64,000 bases of DNA from Daedaleopsis sinensis. Taxonomy: Eukaryota > Basidiomycota > Agaricomycetes > Polyporales > Polyporaceae. Made by a program: the position numbers and the translations under genes. Where the stretch lies: positions 4,712,001-4,776,000 of the forward strand of contig CM066300.1 of the NCBI GenBank assembly GCA_033807695.1, read 5' to 3'. Position 1 is the stretch's first letter. Every line of letters starts with the position of its first letter. Positions 33,697-44,411 of the stretch are shown here, one piece after another. The notes beneath the pieces are model-generated. The model worked only from the letters and a program-made list of their open reading frames with translations, did not search any database and had not been told where the DNA came from.

Positions 33697-36600
33697 CTAC
33701 CGGGGCGACTGGAAGATGGAGAGCACCTTCTCCGCACCCTCCTTGTACTTCTTCAGAACCTTGTTCTTTTGCTGCTTCTCCTCGTCCCCGTTTGCGTGCG
33801 CTGCGGGGGGGCCGCCCTTGATCGTGTCGCCCCCGAGCTCGCCGTTGCCAGACTGGTCCGAGGTGTCGCTCGGCGCGCCCATCGAGATCGCGGACTCCTT
33901 CGACTTGAGCGAGGGCGACATCGCGGTGTGCGACGGGGACGGGGACAGCAGCCCGGTGCTCGACACCGTCGATGCCGCTGAGAGCGTCGCGGACGCGGTC
34001 GTCGCGAGCGACTTCTGCGAGCGCGTCGACGGCGGCGGGCTCTTCTGCCGCAGGAACTGCCTGGGGTGCTTGCGGAACGTCAGCCCCGGGGTCCGCCCGC
34101 GCCGGTGCTTGTCCGACGGGGTGGGCGACCCAGACTCTGAGCCGTTCACGTCCGACTCGAGCGAGAGGCCGGAGAACGAGCGCGGTGTCGCCCGCCGCGG
34201 CGTGCTCTTGCGGAAGGCGAGCTTGTACCGGTCGACGACGCCGCGCGCGAAGAGACTGTTGCCCTTGGCGCCGTTGCGCTCTTCCATGAGCATGCCGCCC
34301 GCCTCGACGAAGTCCCAGTCGTCTTCGTCCTCGCGCTCCGTCGCGCCCTCGTCTTCCGTCGCTGTGTCCGGAAGATCCTTGTCGAGTGCGGGGATCCCAG
34401 ACTTCTCTCGGCGGTTCCGACCCTGCTTAGGCCGAACCTTCGGCGCAGTCTTGACGTTTGCGTCCTCGGCGGTGCGAGTGGCGGCGGCAAGCGCAGCAGC
34501 TTCTGCGGCCGAGACGGTCTTCGCAGGTGGCTTGTCTTCACTTGTCCGAGGGGTGGGGACGTCGGGCTCCGGGGCGGCAGCCGGTGGTAGTGCTTCTGTC
34601 TCGGCAGGGAGGGTGCTGGGCCGAGCTTCTGGCGTCTTGGGCTCTCCGACGTCCTCTGGTACAGTTACCTCCTCCTCCACGTCCGCCTTCGAGCTCGCAC
34701 CGAGCTCGTCTGGCAAAAGATCGTCGAGGCTTGGGCCGCTGACCGACTCTTCATCTTCATCCTCCTCATCTTCACCATCGCCATCTTCATCCTCGTCATC
34801 TAGAATGACTGAATGCCTGCCCTTGAACGAGTAGCCGTCGAAGACATCCACCGAGTCGTCCTCCACCGGGTGAACGGACGGGCTGCGCGACTGCGAGGGA
34901 GTGGTGACAGAATCCTCGCCGTCGGTGCGCTCCTGGTCTGTCTCCGCACTCTCCTCGTTCTCGTCATTGATCACGGGCTCCATTCCCAGGAAGGTATCGT
35001 CGAAATTCTGGGTATCGGAGGCATTCGATGGGTCGATAGGAGGAATATAGGGGGCTGCAAGGGAAAGTTAGGTGCATTTCGCATGCACAGGAATAGGGCG
35101 ACTTACGTATGTAACGTTTATAGTACACGTGAGACCAGTCTCTGCATCAGCCAAAGTCAGCAAATACTATAGATCTAGGGTGCACAAGGACGAGGGCGCA
35201 CATCATGGAGAAATATGGATGCTTCTTAATCCGAGGCTCCTTCATCCTGAGCGCGGGGTTCCGTTGAAGCAACTGGAGACGCAGATTAAATCACATCCGA
35301 TGTTTAGCCCGGGTGCATGGGTCACGTACGCCACGAATTAAGCTCTTCGTGTCCTGGTCCATGGTCCTGTCTTCTGGGAACGTGAGCTCATCTTGCAGCA
35401 CCCTGTAGTACATGTCCGAGTGATTCTCCGCCCAGAATGGGGTCTGCCGGAACTGTCAGCGATATCCGCACTCTAACAGCGCATTTTGACTTACGATGCC
35501 GGTGAGCATCTCGTACAGCATGGTACCGAAGCTCCACCAGTCGACCTCGTAGCTGTACGGCAGCCCTTGGATGACTTCCGGGGCGAGGTACTCCGCCGTA
35601 CCACAGAAGGTCGTCGTCGTGTCGTTCGATCCCGGAGTCCACTTGTCGCTAACCGCAGGGTCGCCCTTCATCCAGTGAGGGGAGGTTGGTGGCGACGAGC
35701 CTTCCAAGAACTCGCCCCTCGACCCTGACGGCGTGGGGGGAGCGGTGATTGCGGACGTTCGCCGTGGGAACTCCTTTGAGAGACCGAAGTCCGTGAGGAC
35801 GATGTGTCCGTCGGCACCGATGAGGATGTTCTCAGGCTTCAGGTCGCGGTAGATGACGCCAGCGGCGTGCAGGCCCTCAACACCCTCTACGATCTCAGCG
35901 GCGTAGAACCGTGCACGATCACGACCGAGCCGGCCCCAACGCGCGAGCTGCGTCGCGAGGTCGCCGCCAGGGTGGAAGTCCTGTGGGTGGAGACACCTGT
36001 TGGTCAGTGCTATTTACGAGCAAGCGGTGATACCCTTACCATGACGAGGAACAGGTTCTCCTTATCGTGGAAACTCCACCACAGCTTCACCACGAATGGG
36101 TCGGAGTTCTCCGCCGCCATCCGTTTGAGCACCGCCTGCTCCGTGAGTGTGTGTTGGAGCTCCTGGTGCGCGAGGACGTGCCGCTTAGTAATAGCTTTGA
36201 GGGCGTACACGTCCTGCGACGGCTTGTGGCGCACGAGCAGAACCTTGCCCGCGCAGCCCTTCCCGAGCACACGCATCATCTCGAAGTCGTCGATGACCAC
36301 CTTCCGCTGCGACTTCTTCTCGCTGTTCGGGTCTTTTGACTTCGAGCGCTTCTTGCGTGCAGAGCGCCGCTCGGTGGTCGAGATAGACGAGTCGTCGCCG
36401 GTTTGCGAGGCCGTCGACGGAGTAGACGAGTACAAGCGCGAGCTACGTCTCGTGGGGTCCGCAGATTGGGAACGCTGCTTGCGGGTGTCGGTCTGTACCG
36501 GGGTGCGCGGCACTTTCTCCTCGTCGTCTTCCGCATCTCCATTGGCTGCCGTGGTGTCCGACTTAGACTCGTCAATGGATGTGGCTTGGGGTTTGGGCGA

Positions 36601-37959
36601 CATTGGGGTCGGCGCGCGATCCTCCGGGCCCTCCGCTGTGCCTTCCTCCGCATCCTTCTCGCCATCGACCTCCTCCCTGATCCCACCAGTCGAATCCGAA
36701 ACCAGGGATTGCTCCGACACGCTCTCGCCGTCCAACACCACCTGGCTAATGGAGCGGCTGATCTCCGACGTGCTGCTTGGGCTCACGTGTGCCGCCAGGT
36801 CTGAGCGGACGCGCTTGATGGCGCGCTCGACACGGACACTCTGCAAGTCATCCGTGCGAACCCTGACAAACCGCTTCCACGGACGAGCCTGACGGATGGC
36901 GATGTCGTTCGCGAGCGTGGTCAGGTACGACGCCAGAGCAGTGATGACCTTGTTGTTCGATGCGGCGAGCGCGGAGATGTCCTCGCCGTTCTCCCCGATC
37001 TCCGCAAAAGGGTCGTTGATCTCGTTCGCCGGTGTGACGAGCGGGGACTGGACATTGGACGAGAGCGCACTGGATGTGGCACTGCTCGAAAGACTGCTTG
37101 GCGGATGCTGCCGGCCGGATGCCTGCCGGGCGTTGGCAGACTTGTTGCCTGAAGGAGACGCGAGCCGGGAAAGCGTGTTGAGGAAGACCGACTTGCGCTT
37201 TGGGGGAGTTGGCAGCGAAGAAGAATCAATCGGCGGAGTAGGGAGCTTCATCCCGGGGAGGTTGTCACGGAGCTTGGCATGCAGCTCAACGACTTCTTGG
37301 GCCGAGCGAGTGAGAGTAATGTTGTGCGTGGGAGCTGCAAGAAGAACGTCAGAGTCGTACACAAGACCTCAGCAAGGCAAAGATGGTAACGCGGTAGTCG
37401 AGGGAAGCAGGGAACGGTCCGCAGATATACGTAAGAGACGGGGAGGTACGAGGAGCTGAGTCGAACTGGGCGGGGACTTCAAGGAAAAGTAGGGGCGGGC
37501 GTAGATGGATATGGGGCTGTGGGCAGCCACAAGAAGCCCGCGAAGCCTCCCAATGACAAGTGCCAACAGGGAAGCACGATTCTGCTTTAGTAGGCTACGA
37601 AGGAAAGGTCTGCTGTCGCACAGCTGGAACATTCAACCAGCCTTTATGATGATCACAGTGGCCACCAGCATTCCAGCGCACTGGTGGATGCTGGGCCCGA
37701 CGCTTTAACCCCGGAGGTTGTGGGCTAAACGATGGGTATCATGCACAGTTCCGGTGCCAGGTACGACAACGACGGGCAAGGGATCACGAGCACGGAAGGC
37801 ATATCAAGTGCAGAATAATGAGGACTCACTCTTGATGTAGAGACTGTACGAGCTCGGATCGTGAGGTGTCTCCGCCGCGCTGACCGTCCACGGACCCTCC
37901 TCCAACCGTGTCCTCCGTCCAGACATGACCTGGGGTGCGGCGATGCTCTTGCCGGGCAT
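33697..37959 (-). CDS. AGC-family protein kinase with PX-like N-terminus
   Basis: Seven exons, 37959-37830, 37334-36040, 35980-35495, 35443-35330, 35272-35202, 35141-35107 and 35054-33697, give 1162 aa, all phases closing. The N-terminal ~90 residues ([38 protein letters not shown]) look like a PX phosphoinositide-binding domain, interrupted by a Ser-rich insert. The kinase domain runs ~393-700: glycine loop [16 protein letters not shown]-type YALKAI, catalytic [18 protein letters not shown], a 60-residue Ser/Pro insert, activation loop [17 protein letters not shown], and a C-lobe with [13 protein letters not shown]. An AGC-tail-like region ([14 protein letters not shown]) follows. The last ~430 residues are acidic and disordered. 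A 495-base first intron is unusually long here. PX plus AGC kinase recalls SGK3-like kinases; orthology cannot be settled by eye. Likely membrane-linked nutrient or stress signalling. Confidence 0.88.
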
Positions 37960-39329
37960 GTTGTATGCTGCGTCGGCGGTGCCTGGTTGTTTGAGAGCTG
38001 GGGTACGCAGTCGAGGTCAAAGAATGAGTGGTGCCGCGAGGGTCGATCGCGTACGTTGTTTGCTCCGTTTGGCGCTGCCAGTTACTATATCGACGCTCCG
38101 TCGTGTGAACAGGGAGTGCGCTCCGTCGTCTGCGGGGCGTGGAGTCTTGGGCTCGGTGTGCTTGCGGGGGCTAGCTAGACCGAGAACGGAGGCAAACTTG
38201 ACTCTGTGCGGCTCGTTGAGAGACTGCTGTGGCGGGGACGGCCGGAGGACAGTGAGCATGCAGGGATTGGGAGAGAAAGTCGAGCGGCGCGAAAGCGGCG
38301 TCGAGGAGGATTATGTGAAGGGCTGAGTGAAAGATGGGGAGGAGGGGAGACGGAAAAAATCCAGAGAAGAAAGTAGGGGAGGTTGTTGCGTGTGCTTCAG
38401 CGTGGAGGCCACGAGTTGGAAAGGTTCCGAAGGCGGATGATGCCTCGCGGCCGTCGTAGTCGGCCTTCTGGCGAGCGCGTCAAGACACGTCGTCGAGGAC
38501 GCCGGCGGCGATGTGCGGATGATTAGAGCTGTGAGCGAGTGTATGCGTGCGAGATGAGGGAATGAGTAAGAGAACGGCAGTGCGACTGAACGTTGTTGTG
38601 ATGCTGCACACCGGCGTCTAGACCCCTAAGTCTGATAATCGTAACAAAACACATGTAATTGTTATGTACCACTCTTATCCACCTCCCTACAACTCTCAGC
38701 TGTACTTTTCAAGCATAGCACGCAAGATCTCCCGACTTCCCACCACGCCCAACAAACTCTCCCCAAAGCTTCCTGTGATAGGCACGCTGTTGTCTTTCCA
38801 TCTTTTGCTCCGGTCATCGGCTTGAGGTCCAGCACCTCTTGAGACTGCAGCATCGTTATCGGACTAGGTGTCTGGCCGAGAACCCTAGATATGCGAGCGC
38901 GATGATGGAGATGCTATCTAAACTTGATCAGGGTCTCAACCTCACGATGAAGGCGAGAAGTTATGGAAGGGACACTGCCTCTCTCGCACCGGCCGGTATC
39001 AATACAGACAGCTGAGTTCCCTGCACCGGCTCTAGATCCATGCTCGGTCTCGAACGTCGCGGTCGGAGGAGAGTAGAGAATGGATTCAGGACGGTAGACG
39101 GGGCCCATTCCTTGAGCATGTCATCTCGGGAGTACGATGATGTTGGTCGGGTCCCAATAATCTTGGAGACGGGAGTTCCTGTCGTGTTTCGTGAGCTCGA
39201 GTAAGGGGGCTCGGCCTCTTTTGTAAAGGACTCACGGATAACCTTGTTAGAGAGGATCGAATTGGATACAAACTTCAGAGTGCGTGCTCCGGACGCAGAA
39301 TCCCTGATTGCTCGTTACGGTTGATGACG
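37960..39329. other. Kinase promoter and unassigned sequence before the right arm
   Basis: The first part (to ~38600) is the kinase upstream region and includes an 81-codon minus-strand upstream frame at 38259-38017 (starts MLTVLRPSPPQQSLNEPHR), a possible upstream ORF. From ~38640 to 39330 the minus strand has several broken protein-like stretches, including an open run of ~100 codons ending near 38960 (RESFTKEAEPPYSSSRNTTG). No complete gene can be built. Confidence 0.35.
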
Positions 39330-40240
39330 AGACCGTCGGGACCACAAGGCATCATGCATATGGATGAACGCGACCAAGTTTGAGTAATGGAAGTTCGCGG
39401 CGTAGGAGTGACGGTCCGACTCTGTACGTATGAGGCTCTGCTAGATCATCGTAATTATTCGAGCGAACGAAGCCGTGACAACTACTTCAGGGCGTAAAAA
39501 TTCGAAGATATCTGAAGAGGGTAAGTATAAGACTCACCAGCTGGTTCCTTGAGTATGTCACCTCGATACAACCGTATTGTTCTGCGCTAGAGCTTGCAAG
39601 CTTCCCCCGGAGGCCTGTTCTTTCGGCTGGATATTGATTGGGATTTGTCATTATGTCGACCATGGGGAGGGGTCCTTCGTATCATATCCGATGCATAAAG
39701 TACTCAATCTATAGGTTATTCTGACGGAACGGCTTAGTACATCGAGCTGATAGTGAATAGTACTTACGAGGTGTCCTTTACATCACCATTGCACGTAGTA
39801 TGACACGCGCGTTTAGGATCATGTATATCGCGCCTTGCAGAACTTGAACTACCAGCGTCCGGACTCTGTCAGAGTGTAAATTGGCATATATTTGTGACCT
39901 GGTGTAGTTAGGTGCAGTGGTAGACCGGTGGCACCAGAGAAAGAGATGTAACCGCGTGCAGCACGAGTTGTTGTGAGGTTGTTGTGAGGTGTCAAAAGTT
40001 ACTCTACATAGACGCTCCCTTCGATGCGCTTTCTAATTGAAGTTTGCTCCGAACTTTGACCCCCTTTGCACTTCGCTCATGCTTGACTTAACTTCACCGT
40101 TTGGCTCACTCCTCCTCACTTGACTTTTATCGCGTTGACATAGACCTCGACGGAAGCGCGCTCTCCCAGCAATCTTCGCAGCACTGACACTAGATATATA
40201 GGTGCCAGTGGGCCGCCGGGCAGCACTGGAAACCGACCTT
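39330..40240 (-). pseudogene. Coding-like remnant in the inner right arm (unidentified)
   Basis: Inverted copy of 28370-29330. The frame encoding RAARGYISFSGATGLPLHL and PGHKYMPIYTLTESGRW is interrupted by TAG at the next codon and by small indels further on. No intact frame. Same reservations as for the left copy. Confidence 0.3.
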
Positions 40241-40532
40241 TTCAGCTAGGAAATCTGAGAAAAGGCGGACACCTTGAGCCGACCGCCTATGTAAGATGAA
40301 GATGACTTAAGATTGGTTTTGCCCTCTCTCTCTCTTCCAAAAAGGCGCGTCACTTTATTGTAGCATTTTAGACAGAATCGTTCAACGTTGGAATATATTG
40401 ACAGTGCAAGAACGAATTTATGAATATAGTCGACAGATGGTACTAGCGATACAAAACGATCACAGGGGGCAGGTATCGGCACGGTTCATACCATCAGCCA
40501 GGTGAAGGTCGTACAGAGTATGTACTCCCAGC

Positions 40533-40933
40533 CTAGTTGCGGGCACGACCCTGAGTAGGGCGCGCCGCGCGAGTAGCACCCGGGGCCTGCGTCACGGTAG
40601 GCACAGTGACCGTCTGCGTCTCGGTCGTCGTCGCAAACGCACCGCGAGTAACGGTCGTGGTCGCAAACTCCACAGTGGACGTGAACTTGATGCGGGTGCT
40701 GGTCACGACGGGCGTCGTGCGCTCAGTAACGGTGTAGGTCGTCGTCACCGGGTCGCCCGTCACCGTCGACGTAACTGTGGTAGTGGTGTCATCGCGCGGG
40801 AGGACTGGAATAGTGGGACAATGTCAGTGAGTGCCTACGCCATGAATACTGCATCACGATGCTTACCGTGAGCACCAACGCCGGAGGCGAACAGCGCGAG
40901 GGCGACGATAGCGAGAGATTTGTATGCGAACAT
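40533..40933 (-). CDS. Small secreted Thr/Val-rich protein, 112 aa (right copy)
   Basis: Exons 40933-40867 and 40804-40533, same structure and length as the gene at 27470-27870. The mature protein from VLPRDD to GRARN is identical to the left copy; the nucleotide changes I could see in exon 2 are silent. The signal peptide differs at two positions (KSLAIVALAL here, KSFAAVALAL on the left). Silent-only drift in exon 2 beside diverged 3' flanks suggests both copies are functional under selection, or that gene conversion homogenises them. Divergent from the TGDD gene at 41993. Confidence 0.85.
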
Positions 40934-41992
40934 GTTGACGAAGAGCGATGTAGAAGAAAGCGGCGTTGGATATGCGTTGGGTGGATGAGAGGATAAATGG
41001 GAGTTGCGTTGGTGATTTCACAATGTCCCGAGGTATGCCTCTATATACTCTCCGCCCAATCCCTCTAGCTGATGAGGAATGGCGTACTTGGCAGAATACT
41101 GATACTCACAGCAGCAGCGGGCATCGCCAGACAAGACCAGGCTCCCCACCCCCACCGTCATACTGCCCCCGCTTCCGCCCAGGGATGCCACGAAGGTACG
41201 TCTTCGCATCCGCACTGACTTCATGCCAGACACAAGCCTTCGATTGCTGGTCTTTGGCTGTGGACGTCTGGACGCGGATACTTGTGGGCTGTGCAAACTC
41301 CATTGCCTCCGAGCGACATGCCAGACCCCACTGACCCCTCTCCCTCGGCAGGGACCGCGTGCACTGACATACATCCGTCCAGGCTGCCTCTTCAAATTCG
41401 GGAGGAGGTCCGATTCCCTCGCCATCCACCCCGTATCCGGCAGGTGGTTATGCCTCCGTCCTGGAACGCCCTACATCGATCGGCGTTCATTGGCCCGCCC
41501 CGTTGCGAACCCTCGGACTCGTCCAGTCAACAGATATGCATCCGGCCTGGTCCACATCCGATTGGCCGCGCATGCCGATCGCGAGCCCCTAACCACCCCG
41601 GTCTGCCAGGCTCCCGCGAAGTGTGCTGCATCCGAGTCCGCGAAGCTCGCCAGCTACCATGGGTCCCGTCTTGTTTTCGGGGGCAGAGATGTGCACGGGT
41701 ATGACGCAGCGCAGCGGAAGCAGGGTGCGCATTGTGTCGGAGCACCTAGAATCGCGGTTGGCGAGCGAGCGGATGCTCTTGCGGGCTTGGAGTTGTCGGT
41801 GTGGTGGTCGGAATCCGTGAAGTCTAAGGTTGGCCCTGACGATGACTGCCGTGTGGTCAGTATATAAGGTATCCCTTCGTGTTGGTTCTCAGTACCAACA
41901 CTTTCACGATCTACCACAACTCCCAAGAACCACACCTATCCTTCTGCCTTACACACCCACTTCGCTCATCCACACTCTCCATCTACGACAAC
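40934..41992. promoter_or_regulatory. Shared divergent promoter of the secreted-protein pair (right copy)
   Basis: 1.06 kb between the two start codons, inverted and nearly identical to 26408-27469. TATA boxes: plus-strand TATATAAGG at 41861-41869 for the TGDD gene and minus-strand GAGTATATAG at about 41050-41041 for the small gene. As in the left copy, long open frames cross the interior (plus strand 41223-41867), which I regard as chance. Confidence 0.7.
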
Positions 41993-42724
41993 ATGTTCAG
42001 CGCGAAGTTTGTTACGCTCGCCGGCTTCCTTCTCATTGCCTGCAACGGTGTCAACGCTGGTAAGTTTCCCTCCCCGCGTCTTGTGTAGATGGAAAGAAAA
42101 CTTACACCTTCGACTTCAGAATTGAACCAGCGCGATGCATCCATCGCTGCTACCCTCTGCGCGCCGGACGGTATCGTTGCCGCCACGGACTCCAGCTTCT
42201 TCGTTGCACCGACGGGAATTGTCGGCCGCATCGGTGTTGTAATCAAACGCGATGATACTACCGGTGATAGCACGAACGGCGACACCTCCGGCAGTGACAC
42301 CACCACTGGGGACGACAGCACTGGCGGTGACACAACCGGAGACAACACCGGCGATGATTCCGGCGACAACACTGGTGACAACACTGGCGACGACACTGGC
42401 GACGACACTGGCGACGATACTGGCGATAACACTGGCGACGATTCTGGCGATAACACTGGTGACGATACTGGCGATGACACCACCTCTACCGTCACCGTCA
42501 CCACCTCCGTCCCGGGCCCTACCGTCGTGGCCTCGACGACGACAACCATCACGCGCCCAGCGTCGACAAGCCGGGTTACAAGCTTCGTGACCACGACGAA
42601 GACGTCGACGATCAGGGCGCTCACAACGTCTACGTTGACTCGCACTCACACTGTGTATACCACGGTTGGGGAGACCACAGTCACCGCTAGTGGCCGTCGT
42701 CGTTCGCTCCCAACCTTTGCTTGA
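41993..42724 (+). CDS. Secreted Thr-rich protein with acidic TGDD repeats (right copy)
   Basis: Exons 41993-42059 and 42120-42724 give 223 aa. Signal peptide (MFSAKFVTLAGFLLIACNG), pro-region ELNQRDASIAATLC, IKR|DD processing site, then acidic repeats dominated by TGDD, TGDN and SGDN, then the same Thr/Val domain and SGRRRSLPTFA end as the left copy. Differences from the left copy cluster in the repeat tract (fewer, differently ordered units, net 8 residues shorter) and in the pro-region (TDSSFFVAPTGIVGRIGVV here). Repeat slippage explains most of this. No Cys besides the leader and one in the pro-region. Function unknown; composition suggests an acidic, glycosylated wall or matrix protein, possibly cation-binding. 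Confidence 0.85.
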
Positions 42725-43298
42725 GTGTGCTAGAACGTTGACAGTAGCATAGACCCTTTTGTCATTCCATGACCCATCACGACCCGCAATTGTATCCATT
42801 GTCCACCATCCTGCCCACAAGTATATTCAGTATACCTGTATTGACGAACTTATTTGAATATGAATGTCATTGCTCTTGTTATTACTCAACTACAACGTGT
42901 CTTATTTCTTTTCTGTTCTACTCTATCGAAAATCCAAGTACGTAGTATGTCTTGATCTTACCGAGCGAGTTGATTCCCGTCCGCATACAATTTAGTACGC
43001 GATGGTTTTACACGCCAACACGCACCTAATACCAATGTTCGAATGTATACGTACGTACGTGGTAGAGCCAGAGAAAGTATTTAAGGGATGCACGTAACGC
43101 GCTCGTACGCGTCGTACGATCACATCCGAGCATAAATGACGTCACGCACCTCATGCGGCTGCCCAGCGCCTGCGGACTCGCTGCACCCTCGTACATAATT
43201 TCTCACCACCTGTATCTACGTCTCGACTCTCTTCTACCCTCTCCTCCCCTCTCCACCATCCTTCTTACGACCTACGACACGTACATCTTGCACACGAC

Positions 43299-44143
43299 AT
43301 GGTTGAATTCGACAGACATGTGCGCCGCGGACATCCCAGTACGTTGCACAAAATCTGCTCCACGCCACGCGTAGTAGTAACTCCCCATGTCTTCACCCGC
43401 TCGCAGTCATCTTCGGCCTCATCATATTTTTCAGCCTCATCGAGGTACGCCGCACCCCTCACGTCTCGCACAGGACCTCCACGCTCACGCGCACACTGTG
43501 GCGGCGCAACTCGAACAACGCAGCTCGCGGACTCCGCCTGGCTCGTGAGCAAGTACAACCTCAACCACAACTTCCCCAGTTTCGCGGTGCGCGACCGCGC
43601 CCGCTTCCTGCTCTTCACCTCGTGCTGGACGATCTTCTTCTCCCTCTTCTACTTGGCGCTCTTCCTCCACTCGCCCACGGGCGGCGTCATGACGAGCGTC
43701 GCAAGCCACGCCATCTTGTAAGTGCTCTTACGCGCGCACGGGCACTCGGCCGGAGTTGTGCAGGGTGCTGACGGAGGTGCCGGACATGTATAGCCTGGTC
43801 CTCACTTGGCTCCTCTGGACGGCGGGAGCGGCTGCGATCACGGCTGCGCTTGGAGGAGGGTTGAACTGCAGGTATGTGGTCCGCGTTGCTCGGCTCAGTC
43901 TGACCCTGACATACCGAAATTGACCATGTGCGATGCAACAGCGACGCCCACCAGTACTGCGGGCAGCTGAATGCCTTGGAGGGATTCGCTTGGACCATTT
44001 GGTACGTTCTCGCTGTACGAGGTACCTGACTTTTGCTCATCCTATTCTCCAGGATTTTCGTGACCTTCGCACTCATCGTTGTGCTCTTCCGAGGCATTTC
44101 TGCATCGCGCCGCGGCGACGGCTACCGCGGCTCACTCGTATGA
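43299..44143 (+). CDS. Tetraspan membrane protein, MARVEL-like
   Basis: Six exons, 43299-43338, 43407-43444, 43524-43717, 43764-43871, 43942-44001 and 44053-44143, give 176 aa with every phase closing. Four hydrophobic segments are visible: IIFGLIIFFSLIE (~14-26), FLLFTSCWTIFFSLFYLALF (~55-74), SLVLTWLLWTAGAAAITAAL (~100-119) and WTIWIFVTFALIVVLF (~145-160). Between helices 3 and 4 is a Cys-containing loop (GGGLNCSDAHQYCGQLNALE), as in many fungal MARVEL proteins, where Cys residues bracket the last loop. The tail is short and basic (SASRRGDGYRG). MARVEL proteins shape or organise plasma-membrane domains. No particular ortholog claimed. Confidence 0.82.
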
Positions 44144-44411
44144 AAGCGCGAGCATGCATGAACGCTCTTCTCGATTTGACACATTCCCCAAAGCCACATC
44201 CCGGCATCAGTCGCCTTATGCATATTATCGCGTGCTCCTTGGATATTCGAGACATGACATTGATGAGACTGTTCTGTAATGATAGTGTCTGTTGGGTACG
44301 CCTGTATCTTCATAAAACTATACAGCGGTGTAACACGTTCGAGGCCAGGTGAGATTGCGACAAGTAGCATAGCCCAGCTCCAGTCCGGAAGTAGAAGACG
44401 CAGATCACAGC

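Larger units (their letters stand above)
39330..43038. repeat. Right arm of the large inverted duplication (about 3.7 kb)
   Basis: Inverted counterpart of 25341-29330, separated from it by a ~10 kb spacer. Gene order within the arm is mirrored: decayed block, 112-aa secreted gene (-), shared promoter, TGDD gene (+). The outer edge is the CACGCACCTAATACCAAT motif ending about 43038. Exons of the 112-aa gene differ from the left copy by only a few, mostly silent, changes; 3' flanks are clearly diverged. Confidence 0.85.

Noticed and set aside
38662..38877. Short minus-strand reading with TGSFGESLLGVV, reminiscent of the NAD(P)-binding start of NRPS-like reductases
   Set aside because: Only ~30 residues before a stop, frame changes on both sides, and no adenylation-domain motifs nearby. 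Too weak to call.
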